A stretch of DNA of 64,000 bases, taken from the NCBI GenBank assembly GCA_030644725.1, contig CP130629.1, positions 1,838,795 through 1,902,794 on the forward strand. Direction: 5' to 3'. Source of the stretch: Candidatus Electrothrix communis. GTDB lineage: Bacteria > Desulfobacterota > Desulfobulbia > Desulfobulbales > Desulfobulbaceae. The translations under genes were made by a program, and so were the position numbers. The notes beneath the pieces were generated by a model. The model was not told where the DNA came from, made no database searches, and saw only the letters and a program-made list of their open reading frames with translations. Every line of letters starts with the position of its first letter. The first letter of the stretch is position 1. Below, one piece after another: positions 53,871-63,434 of this stretch.

Positions 53871-56258
53871 TTACTCTTTCCCGCCTCCCCGAAAAAAATC
53901 AGGCCGTAATGCAGCCAATTTATTTCTCTCTTCAGCAAAGACGTTTGCAGCAGCCAATCTGCTTTTAATATCCTCTAAATTGGGCATCACCTGCTCCACA
54001 TCACCGTCATCCGGCTGGATTGATTTAAGCAGCTCGCTGATTCTGTAAACTTTATCCGACCCCTCAGGAATATAACGCTCAATCCCTTTTTCAATATAAG
54101 TGATCAGGGTAGAATAGGCGGCAGAGCATGCCGGATTATCAGGCATGGAGACCCGTTCTGTTACCCGGAGTTTTTCAAAGGTCTCATTGATCTCCTGAAA
54201 AGAGAGACGGATGAGCGCCAGGTAGACCTTACGCTGGGCCCCCATGACAAAAATATCAATACGGTTAGCCGCATTATCCGCCCTAACAACAGCAGTTGCC
54301 TGAAAGGCCTTATTCTCCAGGACAATGCCGGTTCGCCAGCAAAGACCATCCTTGAGATCCCTATGGCGTTTAACAATAAAACGGGACATGATGGACTGGG
54401 GAAGGAAATCGTCATAATCAAATACAAACCTGAGTGATTCCTCATAGTCGAAGTCAAATTCTGGTTCAACCAAATCCAGGAGTTGGGGAATGAGTACGTG
54501 ATCCTCATCAAGAGGAAAACAGAGTTCATCGGTCCGCATTAGCTCAATAAGGTCGTGGTATTGGGTTGTGCTGTGGCAGCAATCCTGGCGATTTAAAATT
54601 AACTTCATGCTGCTTAAGGAAAGAATACCGTTCCGCACAACCACGTTTTCCGCATTGATGATCTTATAGATGCTTGCCGTGACCCATTTTGGATCAAGAA
54701 CCTGACCATCTTTCGACTTGAATTTCCTCGAATGAACTATCGATCCAAGATCATTAAGAAAGTCCAAAAGAAGGTCCTGACTAACCTCCTCGGTTATTCC
54801 GGTCTCAATGCATATCTGGGCAAACTGCTTATAGGTGATGCAGGGCTCTGGCAAATCTTCCAAGGCCTTCTTAACAGCGAACCAGTTCTTGCTCCAGCGG
54901 GTTCCGGTAAAATGTTCACTGGTTAACCCCTGGATGAAGGCTGCTTTAAATTCCGCGATCCCGTGCCCGGAAGCGCAGGAGGTTTGGAAAAAGCCGAAAA
55001 TCTGGGGATATTTTTTCAGCAAGAAACGTTGATTGACCGTAAAACCGGGATTGACATCCTGTTTATTGAGGGCAATCAGGACCGGAGAACCACCGCCAAA
55101 ACTTTCAATATGTCGTAACCAGTATTCCAGGCGTTCATCCCGGCCCCCGTTCAGCACCAGAACGTAGAGGCTGCGGGTGGAGAGAAAAAGTTGGTGTGCA
55201 GTGTCCATGATTTCCTGACCACCAAAATCCCAGATATTGATCTTAACCTGTTTTTTCTCTCCCTGGACAAGCTGCTCCGTAATGCTGATACCGTTGGTGG
55301 GCGGCTCATCCTTATCAAATGTCTCCTCAAACAGGCAACGGGTCAAGGAGGTCTTGCCGGAACCGCCCTCACCGAGCAGCAGAACCCTGACTTCGTCCAG
55401 CACCTGACTTTCCCGTTCTAAGGAGGCAAAATATTGCCGGACAGCCGGAACCCCCTGCCGCCCTATTTCCAGAGGAGGTGAAGTGAGCGGGTTATCCTCC
55501 AGATAAAGATTGCCCAGAGAGCTCAGCTCAACAATGCGGCCAGGCAGGCCACTGAGTTGGTTATCACTGAGATCAAGGGTGCTCAACTTGGTCAGCTGGG
55601 TAATCTCCTGGGGAAGGTCATGCAGGCAATTACCGCGCAGATCAAGATTGCTCAGTCCGGTCAGACTGAGGATCTCCTCTGGCAGTTTATCAAAGCGGTT
55701 ATCGCTGAGATCCAGGTTGATAAGCGTGGTCAGGGTGCTGAATGCAGAGGGTAAGGCTTGGAGGCGATTAAAGCTAAGATCCATGATGGTTAGAGAGCGC
55801 AGCCGAGCGATCTCCGGGGGCAATTCAGTGAGTTGATTACCGCTGAGCCCAAGGATGGTGATCCTCTTAAGCTCGCTGATCTCCGGCGGGATTTCGCTCA
55901 GGCGGTTATCGCGCAGGTCCAGATGGGTGAGCCCGGTCAGTTGGCCGGTTTCTGGAGGCAGCTTTCGTAACTGATTGCCGTTGAGATCAAGGCTGGTCAG
56001 GCTGCGCAGGCGGCTGATGACAGGGAAGGGATCAGCCAGATGATTATCGCTGAGATCAAGTTCAGCCAGTTTGGTGAGCTGACAAATCTCCTCGGGCAGC
56101 TCGGTGAGGGTGTTAAAGCTGAGATCAAGATGGATGAGATGAGTCAGCAGGCCGATTTCAGGAGGCAGCTCCCGCAGCCGACATCCCCGCAGGTCCAGGC
56201 TTTTCTTTTTTGCTGCAGCGGCTTCCTGAATACGGCGGATTACTTCTTTTTTTTCCAT
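53871..56258 (-). CDS. Roco protein: LRR-Roc-COR
   Basis: 795 residues. Eleven 23-residue leucine-rich repeats (about 21-265; LDLSxNxLxxLPxEI) are followed by a Roc GTPase with G1 GEGGSGKTS (296-304), G3 DFGGQE (344-349) and G4 NKQD (398-401), then a COR domain (about 430-730). There is no kinase after COR. Bacterial Roco proteins are homologues of LRRK2; the COR domain dimerises and GTP controls the dimer. Their bacterial roles are little known, with signalling or defence suspected. The LRR segment would bind a protein partner. It is downstream of the oligopeptidase on the same strand but 250 bp apart. Confidence 0.93.
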   Translation of the reverse strand: MEKKEVIRRIQEAAAAKKKSLDLRGCRLRELPPEIGLLTHLIHLDLSFNTLTELPEEICQLTKLAELDLSDNHLADPFPVISRLRSLTSLDLNGNQLRKLPPETGQLTGLTHLDLRDNRLSEIPPEISELKRITILGLSGNQLTELPPEIARLRSLTIMDLSFNRLQALPSAFSTLTTLINLDLSDNRFDKLPEEILSLTGLSNLDLRGNCLHDLPQEITQLTKLSTLDLSDNQLSGLPGRIVELSSLGNLYLEDNPLTSPPLEIGRQGVPAVRQYFASLERESQVLDEVRVLLLGEGGSGKTSLTRCLFEETFDKDEPPTNGISITEQLVQGEKKQVKINIWDFGGQEIMDTAHQLFLSTRSLYVLVLNGGRDERLEYWLRHIESFGGGSPVLIALNKQDVNPGFTVNQRFLLKKYPQIFGFFQTSCASGHGIAEFKAAFIQGLTSEHFTGTRWSKNWFAVKKALEDLPEPCITYKQFAQICIETGITEEVSQDLLLDFLNDLGSIVHSRKFKSKDGQVLDPKWVTASIYKIINAENVVVRNGILSLSSMKLILNRQDCCHSTTQYHDLIELMRTDELCFPLDEDHVLIPQLLDLVEPEFDFDYEESLRFVFDYDDFLPQSIMSRFIVKRHRDLKDGLCWRTGIVLENKAFQATAVVRADNAANRIDIFVMGAQRKVYLALIRLSFQEINETFEKLRVTERVSMPDNPACSAAYSTLITYIEKGIERYIPEGSDKVYRISELLKSIQPDDGDVEQVMPNLEDIKSRLAAANVFAEERNKLAALRPDFFRGGGKE

Positions 56259-56502
56259 ACGCTCTCCATTCCTGTCTGCTGTTTTCTCGTATTATACGCG
56301 TACTGCTCCGGCACCTCCGATCCTGCATCTTTGCCGGAGTAGATTCCGATTTATCTTAATGTACTGTCTCTTTCTGTAGAAGCACGGTAAGGGTGAAAAG
56401 TCAATAAGAATCTGGGATCTTGGTACGGTCTCGGAAAGGAGGGCGGACTGTATCCGCCCTGAGAAGTTTTTCTCTCTGAAAAAATTCGACCAGAAGGAAA
56501 GT

Positions 56503-58281
56503 TTATTCCTTTTCCACACTGACGAGCATCTCCTCAATAACCGCTAAACCGCCCTGCCAGAATTCAGGATCATTGAGATCAATATTAAAGGGTTTGAGCA
56601 GCTCATAGGGCGACTGATTCCCTCCTTGGGCCAGCAGATGAGTATATTTCGGCACAAAGGAGGCGGCCCCTTCTGCCTGGTAGATGCGATAGAGGGCGAG
56701 CACCAGCAGCTCGCCAAAGGCATAGGAGTAGACATAGCCGGGTGTGTGCAGGAAATGAGGGATATAAGACCACCAGGTCCGGTATTGTTCGCTCAGATTG
56801 ACCGAATCACCGAACATGACCACCTGGCTCTGCATCCACAGATCGGAGAGCGCGTCGGCAGACAGCTCGCCTTGTTCCCGGCGGCTATTATGGATCAAAT
56901 CCTCAAAGCGATTCATGGAGATCTGGCGAAAAACCGTAGCAAAGATCGATTCCAGTTTTTGGCAGATAAAGGCCCGGCGCTGTTCCGGGGCCTCCAGGAT
57001 ATCCAGCTGGCGATGAAAAATGAGCAGCTCAGCAAAAACCGATGCGGTCTCAGCCAGGACCAGGGTGGTGTCACCGTTAAAATAGCCCTGCTCGCGGGCA
57101 AGGTATTGATGCACACCATGCCCCAGCTCATGGGCCACGGTGGATACATCGCGCAGGTTGCCAGTGTAGTTGACCAGTACGTAGGGATGAGCGTCTGGCA
57201 CCGCAGGATGGGCAAAGGCCCCGCCTCGTTTACCATCAAGCAGAGGAGCATGGATCCAGTTTTTCTCAAAAAAGAGCTCGGCAATATCGGCCATCTCTGG
57301 GGAGAAGCCGCGAAATCCTTCCAGGACCATGCTGCGGCATTCCGGCCAGGAAATCTGCTGGTCCGGCAAGGAGGGCAGAGGGGCGTAGCGGTCATAATCC
57401 TGCAACTCGTCCAAACCGAGAAGATCCTTTTTGAGGTGGTAGTAACGCTGTACCAGATCATAGCGACCCACCGAGGCCGTGACCAGGGCATCAACGGTTA
57501 CATCTTTCAGCTCGTTGGACAAGTTTCTTGTCCTGATCCAGGAAGGATACTTGCGCAGCCGATCGCTGATCATCTTTTCCGCCAAGATGGTGTTAAAGAT
57601 ATGGGTGAGGATGTGGAGTTGGCTTTGCAGACCCTCGGTCAGCTCCTGGGCTGCTTGGCGTCGGACTTCCCGGTCGCTGTCATAGAGATCGGAGAGCACC
57701 TCTTCCTCGCCGCGTTTGTCTTCGCCGAATTGGAGATGGCCCAGCACCTTTTCAAACAGGGTCAGCCAGCTTTCCGTACCCACCGGCTCAAATTCCACCA
57801 GTAACTCTTCTTCTACTTCAGAAAGGAGATGATTGGCATAGCGGCGGAGATTTGTCAGGAAATGGTGAAAGGGTGCAACCTCCTCATGGGCAAGCAGGCA
57901 ATCAGTAACGGCCTGATCCATCTTGGCCCATTCCAGATTAAAAAAGACCAATTTTCGGTTGATCTTGCTGCTTTCCTCTTTGATTTTTTGGAGAAAGGCG
58001 CCTGCCTCGGCGTTTTTCACCTGGGTGGAAAAATTGAGAAAGGCATAGGTTGCAATCCGGCCCAGATTTTCCTGGATGCGCTCCAGTCGCCGGACCGTTC
58101 GGGCAAAGACCGAAGGCTCCAGTTCAGCCAGTTTGCCCTGAATTTCCTGAAGAAGATCTGCTTCCTGGTGGCAGAAGTCCAGATCATCCTGGATTTGCTG
58201 ATCATCCAGGGATTCGTAGAGATCGGTGAGCTTCCATAACACTTCGGTGGTGTTGAGTTCGGTATTGCGTTCTGTTGACAT
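56503..58281 (-). CDS. M3 family oligoendopeptidase (PepF-like)
   Basis: 592 residues with zinc motif HELGHGVHQYLA (HExxH) and the downstream Glu in LAETASVFAELL. An N-terminal helical half is typical of the M3/PepF clan, and the C-terminal part has RTWWSYIPHFLHTPGYVYSYAFG, the family's substrate-proximal block. It is cytoplasmic, with no signal peptide, and degrades short peptides. The start is the ATG at 58281. The 327-bp gap beyond is filled by REP-like palindromes. Confidence 0.93.
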   Translation of the reverse strand: MSTERNTELNTTEVLWKLTDLYESLDDQQIQDDLDFCHQEADLLQEIQGKLAELEPSVFARTVRRLERIQENLGRIATYAFLNFSTQVKNAEAGAFLQKIKEESSKINRKLVFFNLEWAKMDQAVTDCLLAHEEVAPFHHFLTNLRRYANHLLSEVEEELLVEFEPVGTESWLTLFEKVLGHLQFGEDKRGEEEVLSDLYDSDREVRRQAAQELTEGLQSQLHILTHIFNTILAEKMISDRLRKYPSWIRTRNLSNELKDVTVDALVTASVGRYDLVQRYYHLKKDLLGLDELQDYDRYAPLPSLPDQQISWPECRSMVLEGFRGFSPEMADIAELFFEKNWIHAPLLDGKRGGAFAHPAVPDAHPYVLVNYTGNLRDVSTVAHELGHGVHQYLAREQGYFNGDTTLVLAETASVFAELLIFHRQLDILEAPEQRRAFICQKLESIFATVFRQISMNRFEDLIHNSRREQGELSADALSDLWMQSQVVMFGDSVNLSEQYRTWWSYIPHFLHTPGYVYSYAFGELLVLALYRIYQAEGAASFVPKYTHLLAQGGNQSPYELLKPFNIDLNDPEFWQGGLAVIEEMLVSVEKE

Positions 58282-58394
58282 GAGTATTTTCCTTTGAAGG
58301 GTTCGTTGTTTGAAGGTGAATTTTTAGAGCACTTATCAGGAAATTGCAAGCATGGAAGAGGAAATTATGGTTGAGTTATGAGGGCCTCCATCGC

Positions 58395-58555
58395 CTGAAG
58401 GGCGTATATTTATCAGCTCGGGGTAACACCCCGAGTACGGGCTGAGTTCAATGTTGAGTGCCCAGGGTGTTACCCTGGGCTAATTATATATAACCCCGTT
58501 GGGGTATCGTGAAATAACGAGGTATTTCGAAGGGGCACGGCACGCCGTGCCCCTA
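58395..58555. repeat. Cluster of REP-like palindromes
   Basis: Four palindromic units in 160 bp: CGGGGTAACACCCCG, CCCAGGGTGTTACCCTGGG, CCCCGTTGGGG and AGGGGCACGGCACGCCGTGC. The last (58531-58553) matches the palindrome embedded in the DUF3108 gene at 19667. No gene lies here. Confidence 0.82.
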
Positions 58556-58608
58556 CCATTCCATCAACAGACCGTGTATTCGATAACCAATCATTAGAAT
58601 TATTTCCT

Positions 58609-59790
58609 ATGCAAAATTTTGTTTTTCATAACCCAACCAAGATTATCTTCGGCCGCAAAACCGTCCCCTCAGTCGGCGCGGAGACCGTTGCCCTAGGGCA
58701 AAAGGCCCTACTGGTCTACGGCCAAAGCAGTATAAAAAAAACCGGGCTCTACGGTCAGGTACTCAACTCCCTTACCGAGGCCGGAGTCACCGTGATTGAG
58801 CATGGTGGCACCCGCTCAAATCCGCTGCTGGATCATGTCCGGGCTGGTATTACCAAGACCAAGCAAGAAAAAGTGGATGTCATTGTCGCGGTGGGTGGGG
58901 GCTCAGTGATTGATACGACCAAGGCCATTTCCGCAGGCTCTGTGGTGGAGCATGATGTCTGGAAATTCTTTATCGGCAAAAAATCCATCAAGGCCGCCTT
59001 ACCCGTGGTCACGGTGCTGACTCTGGCCGCAGCTGGCTCAGAGATGAACTCGGGCATGGTGATCACTAATCAAGACACTCAGGAGAAGTTCGGCTTCGGT
59101 CATCGCCTGCTCTATCCCAAGGTGTCCATCCTTGATCCAGAAGTCACCTTTACTGTGCCGCCCGATTACACGGCCTACGGAGCAGTGGATGCCATCGCCC
59201 ATGTCCTGGAGTTCTACATGACCACCCAGGATGCTGACACACCGGTGCAGGCCCGCTTTATAGAGGGGTTAATTCTGGATGCAATGGAGTCCTGTGAGCG
59301 TTGCCTGGAAGATCCCCGTGATTACGGGGGGCGGGCCAACCTGATGTGGACGGCCACCTTGGCCCTGAACGGCCTGACAGCAGCAGGGCTGGGTCGGGTG
59401 GGTTTTCCCATGCACATGATTGAGCATTCCCTCAGTGCGCTCTATGATGTGCCACACGGGGCCGGATTATCCGTGGTCATGCCCGGCTGGCTGCAATGGT
59501 ATCTGAAGCAGGATGCCGCCCGTATTGCCCGGTTGGGACGTGGGATTCTCCCTTCTGCTGAGCAACAGGAGCTGGCAGGGGAGAACGAAACCGTCATTGC
59601 GGAGCGAACGATCGCTTTTCTCCGCACCTGGTTCAGCAAAGTACACAGTCCGGTCTCCTTGGCAGAGCTAAATATCCCGGCAGAGGATATTCCCCGTATT
59701 GCCGAGAACGCCTTAGGTTTGGCCAAGGTATGGCGTCTGAATCAGTACAGCCAGGAGGTTATTGAGGAGATTTTGCAGCGTTGTGCGTAA
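58609..59790 (+). CDS. Iron-containing alcohol dehydrogenase
   Basis: 393 residues. The N-terminal NAD(P)-binding half has VGGGSVIDTTKAIS (the GGGS motif, about 97-110). The C-terminal helical half carries the metal ligands Asp and His: DAIAHVLE, MIEHSLSALYDVPHGAGLSVVMPGW. The FVFHNPTKIIFGR start matches the YqhD/butanol dehydrogenase group, which reduce aldehydes with NAD(P)H. It stands alone between REP repeats and a convergent gene. Confidence 0.93.
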   Translation: MQNFVFHNPTKIIFGRKTVPSVGAETVALGQKALLVYGQSSIKKTGLYGQVLNSLTEAGVTVIEHGGTRSNPLLDHVRAGITKTKQEKVDVIVAVGGGSVIDTTKAISAGSVVEHDVWKFFIGKKSIKAALPVVTVLTLAAAGSEMNSGMVITNQDTQEKFGFGHRLLYPKVSILDPEVTFTVPPDYTAYGAVDAIAHVLEFYMTTQDADTPVQARFIEGLILDAMESCERCLEDPRDYGGRANLMWTATLALNGLTAAGLGRVGFPMHMIEHSLSALYDVPHGAGLSVVMPGWLQWYLKQDAARIARLGRGILPSAEQQELAGENETVIAERTIAFLRTWFSKVHSPVSLAELNIPAEDIPRIAENALGLAKVWRLNQYSQEVIEEILQRCA

Positions 59791-59889
59791 TCGTGGGTGC
59801 AGGGTGGGCTCCGCCCACCGATTTAAAATTGGCTTAATCGAAGAGGAGCTGCTTTTCCATCACCAAGTCCACTATCCAGCCTGACCTGG

Positions 59890-60672
59890 TTACTGTCGAA
59901 CAAGGATAACAGCAGTACTGCCGTCAGCAGCTTTCAGCGTCAATGTATTCCCCTTAATATGATAGCTCTTCACTGTCTGCAATGCCGTGATGAAATGCCC
60001 TTCCTGCTGCATTATATTCCCGTCCGTACAGGCCATCATGGTTCTCAGTAGTCGCCCGAGCTCAAGGGTCTGATCAACAGCGCTGTATGTATAATCGGCG
60101 GAATAACTGTTGCACCCGGATGAACCCGAAATACTATCGGCAGCGAAACTTGCTGTCAGTTTCCGGCCGCTGTTGTTTATTCTCATGATTGTGCCCTGAC
60201 CATTATCGTAGCCGGATACGTCCCAGGATGTTCCATGTAATTCCTGATTTTGCGGCAAAAAAACTGCCGAAGCCGTGCCGTCAGCGGCTAACAGGGTCAG
60301 CTGTCCGTTCTCTGTGCGATAGGCGACTGCCTGCTTAAGGGCTGTAGTGAATATCGCGGCCTGCTGCATAATCGGCTCCAGACATGCCCTTTCCGTCATA
60401 GCCATCTCCTCGCCGATATTGATTGTATTGTTTCCGGCTGTATAGGTACTCCAATACTGATTACAGCCGTCGCTGCCGTCAACTTTACCCTTGTCGGAAA
60501 AATTCAGGGTCATTGCCGAGGATGATGCAACCGGGCTGCCGCCCAGTTCTATCAGCAGCCAGCCGGTGTCGCTCAGCAGGTCTGTCGCCCCGTCAGGCTG
60601 ATGGAACGCACATCCCGCCAGCATCAGTCCGGCAAAGATCGTCAGGATTACCATAAAGTTTTTTGCTGTCAT
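59890..60672 (-). CDS. Lipoprotein with two META domains (HslJ-like)
   Basis: 260 residues from the ATG at 60672; a longer frame upstream belongs to repeat sequence. Lipobox LAGC. Two META/HslJ domains in tandem: the first with TGWLLIELGG, DGSDGCNQYWSTY and MTERACLEPIMQQ, the second with GTSWDVSGYDNG, SGSSGCNSYSADY and RTMMACTDGNIMQQE. Each keeps the paired cysteines (GCN and AC) seen in the family. HslJ is a heat-inducible outer-membrane protein tied to stress and novobiocin resistance. The tandem form is less common than the single one. Confidence 0.88.
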   Translation of the reverse strand: MTAKNFMVILTIFAGLMLAGCAFHQPDGATDLLSDTGWLLIELGGSPVASSSAMTLNFSDKGKVDGSDGCNQYWSTYTAGNNTINIGEEMAMTERACLEPIMQQAAIFTTALKQAVAYRTENGQLTLLAADGTASAVFLPQNQELHGTSWDVSGYDNGQGTIMRINNSGRKLTASFAADSISGSSGCNSYSADYTYSAVDQTLELGRLLRTMMACTDGNIMQQEGHFITALQTVKSYHIKGNTLTLKAADGSTAVILVRQ

Positions 60673-60739
60673 GATGAAGCTCCTCTGTGTTTTTTTCAGG
60701 GGGGAGGCTGCGGCTGATATCTTGGATCTTGATAAATTA

Positions 60740-60846
60740 CCGGATAAGTACAACATACTTATATTCGTCAATTCTGTAAAATATATTATTTCATGGCTCC
60801 ATGAAGATGTGCATTTGGTCAGGATACGCAGAATCCAAACCCGGCT
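60740..60846 (+). repeat. About 105-bp dispersed repeat, copy 1
   Basis: From CCGGATAAGTACAAC to a GCAGAATCCAAACCCG end. The second copy, 63723-63826, has the same orientation with about 85-90% identity. It holds an inner ATAAGTA/TACTTAT inverted repeat. Its end resembles the T-arm of a tRNA read on the other strand. It takes up part of the 420-bp gap before hemerythrin, which is otherwise empty. Confidence 0.82.
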
Positions 60847-61093
60847 TTTGGGTGATTCTGACAATTTTGATCACCCAAAGTGCCGTCGTCCTCTGACGGA
60901 TAAAAAACATGAGGGCACCTTTAGAATTTTGGTTGTCCCGCAATGAATTTCATAAATATACGAAATTTCACCCACCCTTATAAATACTTAGAAGCATTAA
61001 TATTTGTTGACTTTAGAACTTTTAAATGTTTTAAAAAAAATCATCATGTTTTAATAATTTACATCTATACAATACCAACCTATTGGAGGAAAA

Positions 61094-61504
61094 ATGTCTC
61101 TCTACCCGTGGAAAGATGACTATTCTGTTGGAGTTGCTCGTTTCGACAGACATCATAAAAAACTCTTTGATATTGCTAACGATCTTCATGAGATGATGAA
61201 ACTGGGAAAGGGGGAGGATGTAATTAAACCGCTCCTTATAGAATTGGTCGATTATACGAAGTATCACCTGGTGGAAGAAGAAAAAGTCCTGGTGTCTATA
61301 GGCTACTCAATGGTTGTCGGGCACAAGGCTGCTCACAAGGTTTTTACTCAAGAGCTTAATAACGCAATGGTTGAAGTGGAGAAAGGACGCACTCTTTTTG
61401 TTGTTATTAAAATTGCAAAAACCGTTATTGATTGGCTGATTGATCATATTTATGCGATTGACAAGAAATACTTGCCCGAGATGGCTGCTGCCGGAATAAG
61501 GTAA
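61094..61504 (+). CDS. Bacteriohemerythrin
   Basis: 136 residues, single four-helix domain with a complete di-iron ligand set: FDRHHKKLF (His, helix A), YHLVEEEKVL (His, Glu), HKAAH (two His) and WLIDHIYAID (His, Asp). Start MSLYPWKDDYSVGV is typical, with TGGAGG upstream. It binds O2 reversibly; single-domain forms serve oxygen supply or sensing in microaerophiles. That is consistent with life at oxic-anoxic interfaces. Confidence 0.94.
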   Translation: MSLYPWKDDYSVGVARFDRHHKKLFDIANDLHEMMKLGKGEDVIKPLLIELVDYTKYHLVEEEKVLVSIGYSMVVGHKAAHKVFTQELNNAMVEVEKGRTLFVVIKIAKTVIDWLIDHIYAIDKKYLPEMAAAGIR

Positions 61505-61666
61505 TTATAATTCCTGTTAACAAGTGGCTTGCTGGACGTTAGTTGTACAGCTCCCCGCATGGGGAGCATGGATTAAAACTGCTTGTTTCGCCAGTCGTAG
61601 AATTCCAGGCCTCCTTCCCCCCTCCTTTTCCTGCTGCCTGCGCCGATGTGAAAATTACGTGACGAA

Positions 61667-61699
61667 CGAAAAGTTCATTTATGATGAATGAACTTTTCG
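61667..61699. other. Perfect 13-bp stem-loop
   Basis: CGAAAAGTTCATT and its exact complement around a 7-base loop. With no T-run it is not a standard terminator for either flanking gene. The rest of the 306-bp gap contains only a tRNA-like remnant (see 61738-61795). Confidence 0.6.
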
Positions 61700-61737
61700 G
61701 ATTGCGTAAAGTGAACAGGCGGGATCTGCTCGCCCCT

Positions 61738-61795
61738 GACCTCAGCATTTGAACCTGTGACTCCGGCCTGTAACCCGCTTCAATGCGCGGTTTGG
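61738..61795 (-). repeat. tRNA-like remnant
   Basis: TTTGAACCTGTGACTCC...CGCTTCAATGCGCGGTTT is related to the sequence at 63814-63865 (GATTCGAACCCGCGACCCC...TGCGCGGTTT). Read on the minus strand, both end with a T-arm-like GGTTCGAATCC or a degraded form of it. Neither folds into a complete tRNA. Confidence 0.45.
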
Positions 61796-61810
61796 TTTGG
61801 GTTGTACCCC

Positions 61811-62800
61811 CTATTTATCATTCTGCTCGGTCGAATCAGATACGATTTCCCCTCCCAATATCTCGACAATGACCTCAACAGGTCGTTGCAGTTTCCGGGC
61901 AATCTGCTCCACATCCATTCCGCTCTCATGTAAAACCTGCACAGTTACTGAAAGCATTTTCATTTCTTCGGCCTGGGCCTTTTCCTTCTGTCGACGCTCT
62001 TCTTCCGCTTTCGCTTTCGCTGCCTCCGTTTTTGCTTCAGCCTCTTTTACCTTCTGCTCGGCACGTTCCTCCCCTTCAGCAAGGGCTGTTTTATAGACAT
62101 TCTGCTCAATCCGCTTGGAATCAAGGTACTTCTCGTAGCTCTTCTTTTCAGGCTCCGGCAGATTATCCACCCGCAATTTCTCTTTGGCTTCCCGAAGCCC
62201 CTTGGCCTGGAATTCTTCCTTGATTTCGTTATTTTTCAGGAAGTAAATCCACTCATCAAGGCTGTCTTTGGCAAAATTATCAAACTTATTGACCTTGAGC
62301 AGGTAATAGGTTGTGAAAATATCAGAAACTTTGGTGATAGGATAGGCTTTTTTCTGCGATGCGTTCAGCTCCAAAACGTCGTGGGTGTGCATCCCGACAA
62401 AATTGGTTGAACCGACATAGACGTAATCTTTGCCCAGTCCCAAATCGAAGTAAACGATATTGATGGAGAAAATCTTTTTGATATTTTCATAATCCTCGCC
62501 TTCAGCGATATGCTCTGTCAGCAGCTTGGCCTGGCCGAAGTTCATTCGGTGGAAAAAATCCCGTTCCCGCTCGTTCTGTACTTCGATCAGCATCAGGTCA
62601 TCCGCAGTGTTTTTGACGAGGATGTCGATCTTGTTAAACTTGCTGTCTTCCCGTTCCTTATTGCTTTCGCTTTCCAGGATTTCGCTGATTTTTATGTCTT
62701 CTTTGAGCAGCTCGGAAAGGAAGCCCTCAAGAATGCCGAAATTGGCTTTCTGGCGCAGGAGTCGCTTGATGGCCCAGTCGAATCGGATGTGTTTTTTCAT
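61811..62800 (-). CDS. Rpn family recombination-promoting nuclease
   Basis: 329 residues. The N-terminal PD-(D/E)XK nuclease domain (about 1-200) has Asp in NKIDILVKN and Glu-x-x in MLIEVQNERE, the core of the Rpn/YhgA transposase-like family. A long charged coiled coil (about 240-290, rich in E, K and A) precedes a C-terminal helical piece with VEQIARKLQRPVEVI. Rpn proteins are Ca/Mg-dependent DNA nucleases. The ATG overlaps the HepT stop (TAATG), so this copy appears translationally coupled to a toxin-antitoxin pair, while a decayed copy lies at 53664. Confidence 0.9.
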   Translation of the reverse strand: MKKHIRFDWAIKRLLRQKANFGILEGFLSELLKEDIKISEILESESNKEREDSKFNKIDILVKNTADDLMLIEVQNERERDFFHRMNFGQAKLLTEHIAEGEDYENIKKIFSINIVYFDLGLGKDYVYVGSTNFVGMHTHDVLELNASQKKAYPITKVSDIFTTYYLLKVNKFDNFAKDSLDEWIYFLKNNEIKEEFQAKGLREAKEKLRVDNLPEPEKKSYEKYLDSKRIEQNVYKTALAEGEERAEQKVKEAEAKTEAAKAKAEEERRQKEKAQAEEMKMLSVTVQVLHESGMDVEQIARKLQRPVEVIVEILGGEIVSDSTEQNDK

Positions 62801-63141
62801 TACTTTTCTTTTATTGATTTCAGCAAGGAAAGTAGCGCAGGAATTTCATCACAGATGATACTCCACAGGATATCGTTATCAATTCCCAAATACCCATGAA
62901 TCACTCGGTTTCGGGTGGCAATAATCATTCGCCAAGGTATTTCCGGATGATCAGCACGAATTTCAGCAGGTATATGCGTCGCCGCTTCTCCGATTAACTC
63001 TATATTGCGTAAGGTCGCATCGTAATTCAATCCACTTTCAACGAAGCTATCCTGGTCCAGCCCATCGGTGTACACAAGAACTTTTTGAGAAAAATCGATC
63101 ATGTCATCAATATAAAAACCGCCATTCACGGTCAGAAGCAT
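62800..63141 (-). CDS. hepT: HepT-like HEPN toxin
   Basis: 113 residues, all-helical, with the HEPN RNase motif RNRVIHGY (Rx4HxY) at about 77-84 and ESGLNYDATLRNIELIGEAA, both typical of HepT (DUF86). HepT is an RNA-cleaving toxin that its MntA partner silences by adenylylating the Tyr of this motif. Its start overlaps the mntA stop by one base (TAATG). Confidence 0.92.
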   Translation of the reverse strand: MLLTVNGGFYIDDMIDFSQKVLVYTDGLDQDSFVESGLNYDATLRNIELIGEAATHIPAEIRADHPEIPWRMIIATRNRVIHGYLGIDNDILWSIICDEIPALLSLLKSIKEK

Positions 63142-63431
63142 TAGACATAAACCCCCTCCTTTTCAACATAAGGACGAAGCTCAGGCCTGAGTGCTTTTTC
63201 CGTCACCAAATCCACTGTGCATTCAAGTAAATCTTCCAGATAAAATAAAAGTCCGAAATATCGCTTCGAATTCGTCGGCCCATCAAAAGCGACCAAAATA
63301 TCCACATCACTGGCATCCGTCGCTGTATCACGGACAGTTGAGCCGAACAGCAGCAGCTTGCTCACGCCGAAGCGTTTTCTGAGCTCTTGTTTGCATTGAG
63401 TGAGTAGCTTGATAGCGTGTTGGCGTTTCAT
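63141..63431 (-). CDS. mntA: MntA-like nucleotidyltransferase antitoxin
   Basis: 96 residues with the minimal nucleotidyltransferase motif LFGSTVRDTATDASDVDILV (GSx10DxD), then a helical end PELRPYVEKEGVYV. It is the type VII antitoxin that modifies HepT with AMP. The start lies 3 bp after the preceding small gene's stop. Confidence 0.93.
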   Translation of the reverse strand: MKRQHAIKLLTQCKQELRKRFGVSKLLLFGSTVRDTATDASDVDILVAFDGPTNSKRYFGLLFYLEDLLECTVDLVTEKALRPELRPYVEKEGVYV

Positions 63432-63434
63432 AGT

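Noticed and set aside
56626-57804. 392-codon open frame opposite the M3 oligopeptidase gene
   Set aside because: The minus-strand frame has complete M3 motifs. The plus-strand reading has no recognisable domain and is an antisense shadow of a GC-rich gene.
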